A stretch of 64,000 nt of DNA from NCBI GenBank assembly GCA_003586115.2, contig QVOM02000053.1, positions 8,998,072-9,062,071 on the forward strand, read 5' to 3'. The notes below the pieces were generated by a model that saw only the letters and a list, made by a program, of their open reading frames with translations, was not told the origin of the DNA and made no database searches. The stretch's first letter is position 1, and each line of letters starts with the position of its first letter. Origin of the DNA: Salvator merianae (taxonomy: Eukaryota; Chordata; Lepidosauria; Squamata; Teiidae). The position numbers were made by a program, and so were the translations under genes. Of this stretch, positions 1-10,149 are shown piece by piece.

Positions 1-1395
1 AACTATTTAATGTAAATGGGTCCTGAATTTAAATTAATATTAATGAAGCTTTGAGTGAATTTATTTTGCATACACAAAGGCTTGTAACACTTTCACCGAT
101 TCGCTCTCGTCTGTATGTGCTAATGCATTTGATAGAAAGCCTGGTTAGTTTTTAATTTTGTGTGTTTTTGTACGCATATCAAATCTTCAGAAGGTTTTTT
201 CTACTTTTATCTTATTCTTAGAAAAACACAAAGCCTATCTCCAATGCGTGTGGCTATGCATATATCTTACATATACTCCTAGGCCCATATTTGCAGTTTG
301 CATTTTTAGTAACTCTCATCTCTTACAATTTAGACTTTAGTTCTGCACTGATGCTTTGGGAAATTGATTCAAACATTAGTTAGCAGAGTCTTGATGTTTT
401 CTTCTTACCTCTAATGCATTATGTATCCAGGAATGATGGGATGTTCTATAATTAATTCTGTTAAGATGTAATTGCTATAATCACTTTGATGCTACACATA
501 ATAAAAGTAATATGGTAAGCATATGAAAAAAAATAAACACCTTATTGTAACAGAAGATCCTAAAAACAACTCACCACCAACCCCAGAGTACTTTTAAAGT
601 TTACGTTTTATCTTCCTTTTTAAACAAAAAACAGATATCATTTTCTTTAAAATACTTTAACTTCTGCTAATGAGTTCTGCAAAGGTCAATAAGCTAGATA
701 TTTTACCTAAAGAAACATCAGCTGGTTTCCTTCAACCATTACTGACACTAAAAACAAAAACATATCTTCTGTGTTAAGAATTAAAATTGTACACTATATT
801 GTAATTTATTTGCAAACAATACGAATATTGTAATGTATGTTTTTTTTTCTTGTAGCAAAGCATTCTGGGAAATGTAAAGCATGTGAAGCATAGAAACAGC
901 TCAAGAAAGAGAATAGCACTATAGGCCAAAAAAGAAGTCATAAGTTGTTTGTTGTTCCATTTTAACATTTCTTTTTTGAATGACTAAAGTGAATTATTAT
1001 TTGGAAATACCATTCCTCACTGGCAGGAACTGGAAATGAATATGGCTAATAAGCCAGGATATATACCAAGATCCTGGGTTTTGAAAGAAAGATGTGTAAT
1101 AACACCATCGTTCTTAATTAGCTACACACCATGCTTAATGCTGCAAAGGTCACTTGATTTTACGATCAGCTCTCAACTGTGACTTTGTAGGTTTCCTTCT
1201 CAATTTGTATTTTACAGCCCAGTGTTTTTGGAGGCTTAAAAGTAGAAAGAATGCCTCTGATATGAACTGTAGGGGGAAAATAAAAGTTTAAACAGTAATT
1301 TGTTGGGGGGAGTGAGGGAAGGGCTGAGGGAGCGTAAAATGCTTTTAAAAATACTTCCTGTTCCCTCTTCCATTTCTCAATATTTTAGTGAGGGG
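1..1395. other. AT-rich unique DNA, no gene recognised
   Basis: This stretch has only short homopolymer runs and no repeat family I recognise. The part around 1130-1260 has balanced composition and could be conserved, but no motif identifies it. It reads as intergenic or intronic DNA. Confidence 0.6.
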
Positions 1396-1489
1396 TTTTT
1401 TTTTTTTTTTGTGTGTGGATGAAAAGGGCACTGTAGAGCTTTAACTTCTGTAAGCTGAACAAACAAAATCTTCTTGGTGAATTGTTCTC

Positions 1490-1870
1490 CAAAAAGAAGA
1501 AAAACGAATGGGGTGCTGTTTTTGAAGTATCCCTGGGACTGGGCTCTATGCCTACAAGTCCTTTTCCTGCTGGGTCCACCTCTGTTACTGGAGGGCCAGA
1601 TCGCAGCGGGGGGCTTCTGCAGACTTGGCGGGAACCGTCTGAGGACTGGCAGCCATCACTCATGCATCTGTGACACGGAGTCTGTTTTTGATGGCAGGGA
1701 TGATAAAAAGGCCTGGGAACTATATAGGCCCTTGTAATCAGGGCCAGCTCTGACATCCTTCTCAACTTTGACAGCTTCTTCCTTTTCTCTTTTCACCGCC
1801 AAGACTGTCTCAACTGATCTGCCCTCCCTTTCTCTCTCTTGTTTCATGTACTTGATCAGTCTCAGATGCT
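1490..1870. other. GC-richer unique island, possible conserved element or non-coding exon
   Basis: This block is visibly richer in G and C than its neighbours and free of recognised repeats. Frames are open on both strands (about 126 residues on the minus strand, 87 on the plus), but none looks like a known protein. Opposing open frames are expected where stop codons are rare. It is bounded by a T-run (1396-1410) and the TA repeat near 1975. It could be a conserved regulatory element, a promoter-proximal island or a lncRNA exon. Sequence alone does not decide. Confidence 0.3.
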
Positions 1871-1972
1871 GGGAATTATTTTTTTTCAGAAGGGAGGGGG
1901 AGTGTTTCTTTTTGGTTTGCGGACTGGGCAGGTGTGAGGGGGTAATCTGTTCCCTTTTTTTAAAAAAAATCC

Positions 1973-1974
<2 letters not shown>

Positions 1975-2013
<39 letters not shown>
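1975..2013. repeat. (TA)n microsatellite
   Basis: Uninterrupted TA dinucleotides, about 19 units. The tract can fold back on itself and is probably length-polymorphic. Confidence 0.97.
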
Positions 2014-2015
<2 letters not shown>

Positions 2016-2230
2016 CTGTGGGCCTGTTGCTAATTAATGTTCCTCCATAAGATTCTGTCGGAGTTGAGTAATGTTTTTGATCTTTATGCCTGATAACTGC
2101 ATACTTAATGAGATTTCAAAGCTGTGAGTGCAGTTCCCTACAATTATTGACAGATGCCTTTTCTTTGCCATTGGGTTCAGCTTCATAAATCCTCTTGCAG
2201 TAATGAGGTTCAGAATTGCCACCCTGCCAG
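2014..2230. promoter_or_regulatory. Candidate conserved non-coding element
   Basis: Repeat-free sequence directly after the TA repeat. It has homeodomain-type ATTA/TAAT cores next to a Meis-type TGACAG near 2148. This motif mix is typical of vertebrate developmental enhancers. Conservation cannot be tested here, so the call is an inference from sequence character only. Confidence 0.3.
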
Positions 2231-2240
2231 TGAGCTAATG

Positions 2241-2290
2241 AAAGGGGGGGAGGGGAGAAAGAGGGAGGAAGGAAGGAAAGCGGGGGGGAC
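2241..2290 (+). repeat. Purine-rich low-complexity tract
   Basis: Almost pure G and A, including GGAA units, on the plus strand. It is one of three purine or pyrimidine tracts within 500 bp. Confidence 0.85.
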
Positions 2291-2574
2291 ACACAAACTC
2301 ACGTCTGCCTGACACATTTTTTCCCCTTTAAAATTTACTATGTCGGTGTCAAGCTGTGGGACAATTACTTCAAACATGCTAATTTTTGTCTTGCTTTTTT
2401 GTGTCAGGAAACCTTGTGGTCCCTGTGTATTTCTGCTGCATTCTCCTCACCTTTCCTCACCTCCATTGATAAAAAACGTGTTTCACATTTTTTTTTTTTT
2501 CCAAAAAAGTGATTCAGAACTATTGAATACTGGAATGCATGTACAGTTTTGCTCCCTTTCACTCGCTGTCCCCG

Positions 2575-2703
2575 CTTTCCTTTTTCCTTTTCCTTTTTTT
2601 TCCTTTTTTTTTCTTTTAAGTTTATGGTTAGTGGACCAGATTTCAAGGAGGGAAGGGAGGAAGGGAGGCTGGGTGGAAAGGAGGGAGGGATGGAGGAAAA
2701 CAA
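2575..2703. repeat. Paired polypyrimidine and polypurine tracts
   Basis: A C/T-only tract (2575-2617) is followed after about 27 bp by a G/A tract (2644-2701). They are roughly complementary, so they could pair as an imperfect stem. Each could also form triplex (H-DNA) structure. They sit at the edge of the candidate regulatory block that follows. Confidence 0.8.
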
Positions 2704-2709
2704 ACTCTA

Positions 2710-3350
2710 AAGGACATTGAGAGGATTAAAAGGGGAGGAAGAGGAAGAGAGCCGCAACGCATACACGAGAAACTCCTCAGGCCTCCTGACAGCTTGCACT
2801 GACTGAACAACTTGAAACATTGTAGATTTCATTTTAGAGTCGAGAAACGAAATCCTGGTGGAGAATAGCTGTGCTGTGCCAAACAGTCGATTTCCTTTTC
2901 AGCAGAGCCATATATCACTGACCCACCCTTCCCTTGTGACAGAATGACAGGTGTCATTTATCAAATGGGGCCTGCCAAACAGCAGGGAAGGGGTGTGTGT
3001 TTCAAGGGGGAGGGACGGAGTGAATAAAGCACTGGGATTCTGTTTTGTTTAGTCAGTGATGATCTTGGGTTCCCTTTAGCGCAGTGTTGCTGCTTTTTGT
3101 GGGGGGCTTTGAGGAGCCAAGGGGTTTCCTTTCTGGGGAACAGCCCGGCGTCTCTATCTGCCTGCTAAACCTTGCCGCTGAGTTCAGCTGCTGTCCTCTT
3201 TCCTTCCTATTTTTGGGGCTTTCTTCTGTGTAGGAGAAGGAGGGACCGCTTGACAGGTATCATTCAGAACCACCACTTGCTAGCTGGGGGTTGTGTAAAT
3301 GAATCTAGGAGCTCTCAGTTTCACATGATTCAAACGTACATTATTGAAGA
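2710..3350. promoter_or_regulatory. Candidate developmental enhancer
   Basis: This is a repeat-free block of high complexity. At 2945-2956 the sequence TGACAGGTGTCA joins a Meis/TGIF half-site (TGACAG) to a T-box-like GGTGTCA half. A GATA-type TTATC follows directly. Other short motifs include AATAAAG and CAGCTG. No open frame is convincing. The density of tidy developmental motifs in unique sequence is what known vertebrate enhancers look like. Target gene and tissue cannot be told. Confidence 0.4.
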
Positions 3351-3866
3351 TGGATGTTCCTTAAAAAAAGATTGATGATGGATATCGGGCTTGTGGCACC
3401 ATTTATCATTTTGAATATTATTTAGACTTACCGTGTAAAGCTGTAACTTGAGAGTTGGATGCGCTGGGGTAGGAGGGAGGCCTAGACTGATTGATGGTTT
3501 TGCTCTAACCCCCCCCCATCCCACTTTTCATTGTTTGTTACCAGATACCATTTAGTCATTCAAGGAATGCCTTACTATTGTTTTTAGGGACAGGGAGGTT
3601 TGTACATACGAAAGAAAAATAGTGTTTGTGATGAAGGGATCAGATAACTTTAAAAATTCAATGACCATGGTGACAAGTTGCTGCTCCAGTTTTGGAACTA
3701 AGCTAATCAAAATTCTTGCGAGACGTTCTAAGGCAAGCAAAAAGTTTTTGAATAAGAGGAACAAACTTCAATAAGAAGTTTTATATGTCCTCCAGACAGA
3801 AGCTCAAGTATATAGCTTAGCAGAACCAGTATCTTTTTCCCCTCATACATTCTCCAGGTTGTTTAT
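3351..3866. other. Unique or decayed DNA, nothing recognised
   Basis: Moderately AT-rich. Apart from a short C-run near 3510, I see no repeat family, gene or strong motif. Confidence 0.5.
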
Positions 3867-3980
3867 GGCTGCATCCAGACATTGCTTACTTATTTTGCTA
3901 TATTTGGATATTCCAGAATAAAGCACCTTATTCTGGAATATCCAAATATAGCGGAATAAGTAAGCAACGTCTGGATGCCA
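3867..3980. mobile_element. Palindromic MITE, GGCTGCATCCAGAC family
   Basis: A near-perfect hairpin about 114 bp long. Both arms read from GGCTGCATCCAGAC through a TTACTTATT motif to a shared ATTCCAGAATAA, with a very short loop near 3920-3928. The two arms differ at only a few bases, so the insertion is fairly young or under correction. A diverged copy lies at 33106-33254, and its ends resemble those of the larger elements at 13202 and 45229. No coding capacity. The target duplication is not clear. Confidence 0.85.
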
Positions 3981-4346
3981 CTTATAACATTTAATGTGGA
4001 ATCTGCATGGAATGCTAAGGAAAAGCATAATGTTGCATGGTTGACCCGATGTTGAAAATGTCATGCTATGTTTCTGAAGATATTTTAGCTTTCTTTCCTC
4101 ATAGTCTTGAACTTTTTGTCATACTTCCAAAACAAATTGAAATGAGTGGGCTTTATGAGTTCTGGACAGCCCTGTTGTGCTTGTCACTTGTCGTCGAAGC
4201 AAAGAATCCAACCTTAGAAGCAGCTTACTCATAAACCGTGAAAAAGAACTCCGAGGGTGGAGTTTGCTCTCATTCACCATTTTGCTGCCATATACAGTGA
4301 AACTGGCAGTGGAGATGACTTACTGGAGGTGATTTTGTCCTAACGT
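3981..4346. other. Unique DNA, nothing recognised
   Basis: No repeat, gene or regulatory signature that I can support. Confidence 0.5.
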
Positions 4347-4408
4347 AATTTAGCACTGGACAGAAAACTGACTGATTCCCAAGGCCATTTCCTGTCCACT
4401 GCTAAACT
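4347..4408. repeat. Inverted repeat, probable core of a decayed DNA transposon
   Basis: The left arm AATTTAGCACTGGACAG (4347-4363) pairs with 4392-4408 at 15 of 17 positions across a 28-bp loop. The flanks to about 4620 look like decayed element sequence, but I could not place outer ends. Confidence 0.65.
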
Positions 4409-5394
4409 GTGCTGGGTGGGCACTTCAAAGTTGCATTACATTGCTCTGCAGTTTCAAAGTCTCTGAGGCTAGGAGGTGCTGAGCATGTTCATGGCATAAT
4501 GTTCACCCTTGGCTCTCGTTTCTCAGATGGCCTTTTCCATGGCCACAGGCATGCAGCCGTTATTATCTTGGCATTAGTCTGGGGCCACATTGATGTTTCC
4601 CTTTGCAATTTATTTTCTCAATTAGATCAATAATTGTTAACAATCAAGGTAATACTTGGTAGGTGATAATGTACAGAATTCTCTACATTGGTTTTGGTGA
4701 AATTCCTTCTTATGGATGTCGTGATTTGATCACATCCTATCAAAAGTCCGTATGTCATCTCAGATTAAGGAGGTAGACATATAAAGCAGTACTTTGATAA
4801 ACTGGACCACTTGGCCTTCAGATTCATTGTTGTCTGTGTTGACTGGCAACAACTCATGCAGGAACCTATGTAAGGAAATTTGTTTTATCCATCTATTACT
4901 TGAATCTCTTTACTGAAGATGTGGTACTTGCATTCAGTGTTGGGTTTTAGCAAATGCTTTCTCTTAAGAAAATATTCATTACAATTATATTTACATGAGT
5001 CATATTGTACAGTTCTCACAGACTTTTCATGTAGGGGAATGCTTATTCACGGGTAAACATTATCTTGAAATCTTTTCCTCATGCTTGGTTTGCTACATGT
5101 GCATAAAATTTAACATAGGAGTGAACTCCAAAATCAAGTTTTCTGCAGCTGAATAGAAAAATTGTATGAGAAGCTACACATGTGAATTGCTGTTTTGAAA
5201 GTCCTACAAACACACATTCTTAAATGAGTCAAAGAGAATCTTTATTGAATCACATTTTTTCCTGCCTACACACCCATTTGGGGAAGGAGCATGCAGCCTG
5301 CCTTAAATAAGAAGCTTTGTTCCCATAAATGAGAAGTACTATATATGTGTGTGTATGACTATTGTTCCTAGTCATGATGGCAGAGGTGACACAT
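4409..5394. other. Unique or decayed DNA, nothing recognised
   Basis: Mixed-composition DNA without recognised genes. Possible transposon remains near 4409-4620 have no definable ends. Confidence 0.5.
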
Positions 5395-5402
5395 GTAGCA
5401 AT

Positions 5403-5605
5403 CAGTGGCGGCCGGCGGCTTTAAGCCTGGGTGTTCGGATCCTGCGCAAAATGCACCATGGCTGTTTGTGGGGCCTCTGGACCTCTGTACTGCCTCAGTA
5501 GGTCACTAGGCAACCTGCTGAGGCAGTACAGAGTCCCCACAAATAGTCATGGTGCGCTATGCACGGTGCCTGAACATCCAGGCTTAAAACTGCCGGCTGC
5601 CATTG
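5403..5605. mobile_element. hAT-like palindromic MITE with 8-bp target duplication
   Basis: This 203-bp element starts CAGTGGCGGCCGG. Its end reads, in reverse complement, CAATGGCAGCCGG. The inverted arms extend almost to the centre: TCTGTACTGCCTCAG on the left pairs with 5518-5532. The flanks carry GTAGCAAT (5395-5402) and GCAGCAAT (5606-5613), matching at 7 of 8 bases. An 8-bp duplication and CA(G/A) ends are diagnostic of hAT transposition. It has no transposase, so it depended on an autonomous relative. The loop (5499-5517) contains GTCACTAGGCAAC, which resembles an RFX X-box. Partial copies lie at 31688 and 40151. Confidence 0.9.
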
Positions 5606-5694
5606 GCAGCAATGTTGAGAGGCTGTTGTGGGATAGGATGGTGTGATAGGCTGGTGGGAAGATCAGGTGCCAAAAATGATGAAAATAGAGAAAG

Positions 5695-5726
5695 TTGTTC
5701 CACTTATAACTTGTTCCACTTATAAC
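5695..5726. repeat. Two-copy 16-bp tandem repeat
   Basis: TTGTTCCACTTATAAC occurs twice head to tail with no mismatch. Confidence 0.95.
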
Positions 5727-6004
5727 CTGTTTGTGGCTTCGTTATAGGTCTCTCATTTGCCAAAGATCGTTGTACCAGAAGTGTCATTGGTTTGATCCAC
5801 CTCTGCCGCTTTTACATCTTTGTGCCTATTTAGGGTATTCATTTTATGAAAAGTAAAATGAGTGGACTTTATTTATTTGCAGGAACATACAGCATTAACA
5901 TGGCACTTTCCTAGAAGTTGGACATCTGAAATTTGATATGCTTATGCTCACTGAGACTAGAAATATATATTACTTACATAAAATCTTTTACACTGGATTT
6001 AGGA

Positions 6005-6110
6005 TGGCCTTCACTAACCCAATATCCTCCAGATGTTTTGAAGTGTAACTCTCATTAGTCCCCATATGCACATCTGGAAAGTTCCAGATTGGCACAAGCT
6101 GATTTTACAC
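6005..6110. repeat. Old interspersed repeat, CTCCAGATGTTTTG family
   Basis: It begins TCCTCCAGATGTTTTGAA and continues into AACTCTCATTAGTCCC. This matches a very common reptile repeat type built around CTCCAGATGTT and an ACAACTCCCAT core. Other decayed copies are at 28810-28925, 32820-32955 and 62965-63115. I do not assign it to a named class. Confidence 0.6.
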
Positions 6111-6829
6111 ATTAATTTATCTTAACAGAAGAACTGTTCTCCTGCACCTTCCAAGGCTTAAACTATCTTCAGATATGACAGGAGGGATCCTTGGCAGAAT
6201 TTAAAAAATGTTACATCTGCAAATAGGGTATCACATAGAGTAGAGGGACACTGGAGCTTTGTTCTTTTTGTATTTAGTACAGGGTTGGAATATCTGTGGT
6301 GCTTCCTACATTGTGGAACTCCCTTGCTGATTGATAGCCCTAACTGATGTTCTCATGAAAGTTGAGCTTCATATACTTAGAGAACACCAGCATGAGAAAA
6401 AAATATAGAGAGGCCAGGTTTCCCATCATTATTTAAATGGATTATTTTAAGCAATGTTAGATAATGTATTCTTGCTAACAAAAAATCGTGTTGCATTTAT
6501 TAGTCCCAGGAGCTTCCAAAATATAGTGAATGTTTACAGTCACATGTGGAGGTTGGTAAGCTAAGAAGAACGTTTTCATTGAAATGTGATGCTGTAAGAG
6601 CCCTCAAATTTTATCAGCCTTCAATTATATATAGGTGACAGTGTTTACTGGAATAACTTCTGAATTTTCATGCATTCACATTGTTCTCGGGGAATTGTCA
6701 ACATACTTACAGTTTCATCATTCACTTTACCCTTGTGTTGAAACACCAAGTGACTACTACATCAGAGACTGCAGATTTTATTCACTAAAGGCAGTGTGGT
6801 GGCATGGTTTGTGAATTAGAACGATAGTT
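6111..6829. other. Unique or decayed DNA, nothing recognised
   Basis: AT-rich, no gene. I see no repeat family with definable ends. Confidence 0.5.
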
Positions 6830-7200
6830 GTGCTGATTATTTATTGGTATTCCTATCCTACCCTTTTCCCAAAGACCTCAGGGTGGGTCACAATAAAACC
6901 AATTAAAAAAGCACACAATTAAAATGAACTGACTAAAACAAAATAAAAGTGCTTGAAAGGGAGGGGAGGCTGTTTTCTTTCTCAGCTAAAGGGTAGGATG
7001 AAGAAGTGTGTCTTCACCAGGCATCTGAATGTGTACAGTGAGGGTGTCAGACACATCTCAGAGGTGAGGCTATGACGTAGTCTGAGAAGACCCTCTTATA
7101 TTTCCCCATGCTTTTAATTTATGTGGGTGGTAGAACAGCCAAGAGGACTTCACCGGCATATCCTGGAGGACAGTCAGGTCTGTGTGGGATTAAATATAAA
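6830..7200 (-). mobile_element. LINE 3' end, CR1/L2 type, antisense
   Basis: On the minus strand this ends in the consensus-like tail of squamate LINEs: a run matching 'gggcggtataaataaataa' types, here decayed to a CCTGAGGTCTTTGGGAAAAG-like region (plus-strand 6865-6885), then AT-rich sequence. The upstream 3'-UTR-like part (6960-7170) resembles the usual 'glycine-rich' GC blocks of these elements but is diverged. It is non-coding and inactive. Confidence 0.55.
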
Positions 7201-7569
7201 GTTGAGTGGGAAAGGAATAAATGGGAGGAAAGGAAACTTTGACCATCCTTGAAATCTATGCAATTTTCTTGGCAAGTGTACTAAAAGCAGTTTACCGTAC
7301 CTACGTATGTCTAGGAGATGCCAGAGATCAAGATTATGGTCTTCTGCTTTATAGGCACTTGTGCTTCTGCCAAACTATAATAAAAAGACTAATCTCTTCC
7401 TCATTTATTATTTTTTTCTTTCCAGAATGCCTTTTCCTAGTTTACTTTGACTTCCTGTTTTTAAAACCTTTTTGCTGCTGTTGTGCCTAATTCAGTGTTA
7501 AGATTTACTTTATTCATAGCATGTAAAACATTTCTGGTGTTCTCTTCTTCATGCGTATGAAGGACCGAA
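7201..7569. other. Unique DNA, nothing recognised
   Basis: No feature is supported. An 89-codon open frame here ends in low-complexity F and C codons and has no family resemblance. Confidence 0.5.
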
Positions 7570-7613
7570 ACACAGGTTTAGGGTTAGGGTTATACACAGG
7601 TTTAGGGTTAGGT
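7570..7613 (+). repeat. Short interstitial telomere-like repeat
   Basis: ACACAGGTTTAGGGTTAGG occurs twice within 44 bp. It holds four TTAGGG hexamers, the vertebrate telomere unit. The array is too short to be a fusion scar. It fits a double-strand-break repair insertion or a chance expansion. Confidence 0.8.
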
Positions 7614-7849
7614 ATATGGTAGACATATAGTCATGGCTGTGAGATTCAACGTAAGTGGCAGAAGGTGTGAGAGGGAGAGAATACCTCCATAGCAGCCTCA
7701 CTGTGGCCTGGTGAGGGTTAGTTAAAGTGGCTCCCTGGATCCATTGTTGTAGCTGAAGCACCCATTCAAGAACCATCTGCACTTACACCTTGTCTCACTG
7801 TGCAAGTCCAGCATCCCTTTGAGTTGGTTGTGGCAAGGGATGCAGTCAG

Positions 7850-8160
7850 TGCCCAACTGATTCAGTTGTTTCATGGTTCACAGTGAACCAGTTAGTTCAT
7901 GAATGTTCACATAAAACCGAACCAGTTTCCCACTTGCAAACGCAATCTGTTTGATTGAACAGTTCGCGTTCGCTGTGTTTTTCCCCCTTGAAAGGGACAT
8001 TTTTAATGGCAAAATTGTATTTCTTGTTTCTGAACCAGTTCAAAATCGAGAATGAATAATTGTTTGTTCAATTAACTGGTTTGCTATCAAAATGAACAAA
8101 CAGGTGTTTGGTTCGATGTCAGATTGAACACACAATTTTAGTTTGTGAACTTCTCTACTG
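7850..8160. mobile_element. hAT-like MITE, GTTTGAA-rich family
   Basis: This is full of short alternating units such as GAACCAGTT, TTGAACAG and GTTTGTTCA. It ends in GTGAACTTCTCTACT, whose complement AGTAGAGAAGTTCAC resembles the TAGAGATGTGCA end of relatives at 18847, 21104, 28346 and 53565. The left end is unclear. It has no coding capacity. Confidence 0.55.
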
Positions 8161-8310
8161 GGTAGTGGGCTTCAGAGCTGTTCCTCCTGCACTGATCTTT
8201 AGGCCATTTTGAAAGTTCCCTAGAGCATTAGCATGTCCCCCCAGGTGCTTCTGTGGGGGAAAGGCAAGATGGGTCAGCCCATCAGAGGCACTTTGGGTAT
8301 GATATGGAGT

Positions 8311-8674
8311 AGGAATGTGCAAATTTCGATTCACATTCAAAAATTCGTACGAAAGTTAATTTTTTGCAAATTTTCGCATTGAAATAAAAACGACTCTCCC
8401 CCCCCCCCTGCATTTACAGTTTTTGATTGAAAATGATCAATCTTATCCCTCTGTTTCTTATCCCTCTACTTCTTTTGTGAAGATGAAATGAATTTTTGCA
8501 TTTTTTGCTGTGCTTAAACTATGAAAATGGAATTTTCAAAGAGAAAACATTGTGAAAAATGAGAAAACAGATGCAAAAAATGCATTTTTCAACTATGAAA
8601 TTTGTTGACAAAGCAAAAATGCAGTTTGTCATTCAAAAATGAATTGAAAATGAATTTTTTTATGAACATCCCTA
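8311..8674. mobile_element. hAT-like MITE with 8-bp target duplication
   Basis: The element runs from TAGGAATGTGCA to TGAACATCCCTA (reverse complement TAGGGATGTTCA), matching at 10 of 12 terminal bases. The flanks are ATATGGAG (8303-8310) and ATATGGAA (8675-8682), 7 of 8 identical. The interior is rich in AAAATGAA and TTTTGCA motifs in opposing orientations and includes a C12 run (8397-8408). No open frame could encode a transposase. The ends place it with the TAGAGATGTGCA family, but its interior is different. Confidence 0.88.
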
Positions 8675-8790
8675 ATATGGAAACACGGCTCATGTTGCAA
8701 CGTGAAAATAAATGCTTTTTCTGATGTGCCTTTTTGTTATTTTGCTCATTGAATCCCACCCTAATGAAGTTGCACAGATTTAACAACAGT

Positions 8791-8846
<56 letters not shown>

Positions 8847-8857
8847 TTCTTTCTTTT
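8791..8857. repeat. (TTTC)n microsatellite
   Basis: About 16 TTTC units with slight interruption at the end. Confidence 0.97.
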
Positions 8858-9342
8858 ACAGTTTGATCTTTTCTTCTAGTATGGGAAGTAACTATTACAT
8901 CACACATAAGAGGCATCACACTTTAAAAAAAGTTTTTAAATTGCTCAACAGTATTTATGCTTCCTTAAGAACTCTTGCTTTCTCTAGGGGAATGGAGAAA
9001 ATGTATTTGCAGCACGTTGTGAGTAGAGTGCTAAGGATAACAGCAAAAGTTGAGAATCCTCAGTGCCCAAGCATTTATATACACTGCTCAGAGGGAAAAA
9101 GAAAAAGAAACTAAACAGATGTGTTTTCCTAGCTGTGTGTCTATATGTCTAAAAGAGTTTCTATGTCAGAAAATGATCATTTAGCTTTTTCCCCTGTAAC
9201 ATACCCATAATTATAGAGCTAAAATGTATTTCTCTGTTGTTTTCCACCCTTTATCTATCTGCTTCACTTCACATTACTAATCTCTAATCACTTTTAAAAC
9301 ACCACCACCATATCTTGAATTTATTTCCCCATTTCTGCACTA
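8858..9342. other. Unique DNA, nothing recognised
   Basis: The open frame through the TTTC repeat into this area comes from the repeat and is not a gene. No other feature is seen. Confidence 0.5.
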
Positions 9343-9750
9343 ATGGAAGCTATCCCACTAGAAGGCCAGCTGGCCCATACTGGGATATTCAGTCTGTCTG
9401 TGTATTGGCTTAGAAGCATGCACCAGCTTCAAAGCTGGTATGTGGGATTTCAGAATGGTCTGATGACTTTCAGAACTCCAGGATGGGGCATTTTGGTACA
9501 GTACCTTGTTGTGCCACTAAAATGAGTCTCCTATGGTGTACCAGACCATTGAGGCATGCCATCTGCATACCTCCATGGTCCTATATACCACCCTCTAGTA
9601 TGCCAGTAGACCTTGAAATTGGGTGCCCTAGCCTGGTTTGCACTCCATTCTTTGTGGATAGAATGTTCTAGGAGAGGGAAGGACCTCTCTTATCCCACTC
9701 CTTTGTGCAGAAGTGAGGCCCATGGAGCCCTTCTTGTTTCGTTCTTATGG
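9343..9750. mobile_element. Decayed non-autonomous DNA transposon, family of 50059
   Basis: The stretch 9605-9740 aligns by eye with 50325-50480 and 37640-37760. Shared features are a GTAGACCTT motif, then GGGTGCC, then a tract GTGCTAGAAGG or similar, then GGAGCCCTT. It is a diverged copy with unclear ends and no open frame of significance. Confidence 0.6.
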
Positions 9751-10149
9751 TGAGTGTGAAAAAGGTCTTTGTGTGAATGCACCGGCACACAGAACAAATA
9801 CTAGTATTTCTAGTCTTGTCAAGATGGCTTTGATAAGAATACTTGAATACAGTAGATCTGCTAATGAGAGAGAAGTGGCTTTTAGGCAGGTGAGGATAAC
9901 AGAATATATTATATCATTGCACGTGAAACTCTGAAGTTGCAAGATACTTTCTGGAGATGGAGACATTTAAACAAAGAAGACCCTAACTTGTGAACTGAAG
10001 CTAAAGCAGGTTCCTAAAGTAAGACCTGAGAGCAAACGGGTGAATATGTTTTCATGCTAGTGCCAAGGAAAGATTTAGGTGCATCTAAACATATCCTCCT
10101 AAGCCCAGCCCCATAAAAGCAACACTGCTTCTTTCACAGCAACTTTTGA
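9751..10149. other. Unique DNA, nothing recognised
   Basis: Composition is even. No repeat is recognised. It leads into the candidate regulatory block at 10150. Confidence 0.45.

Noticed and set aside
8734..9114. 126-codon frame with repeated F/L/S
   Set aside because: It reads through the TTTC microsatellite.
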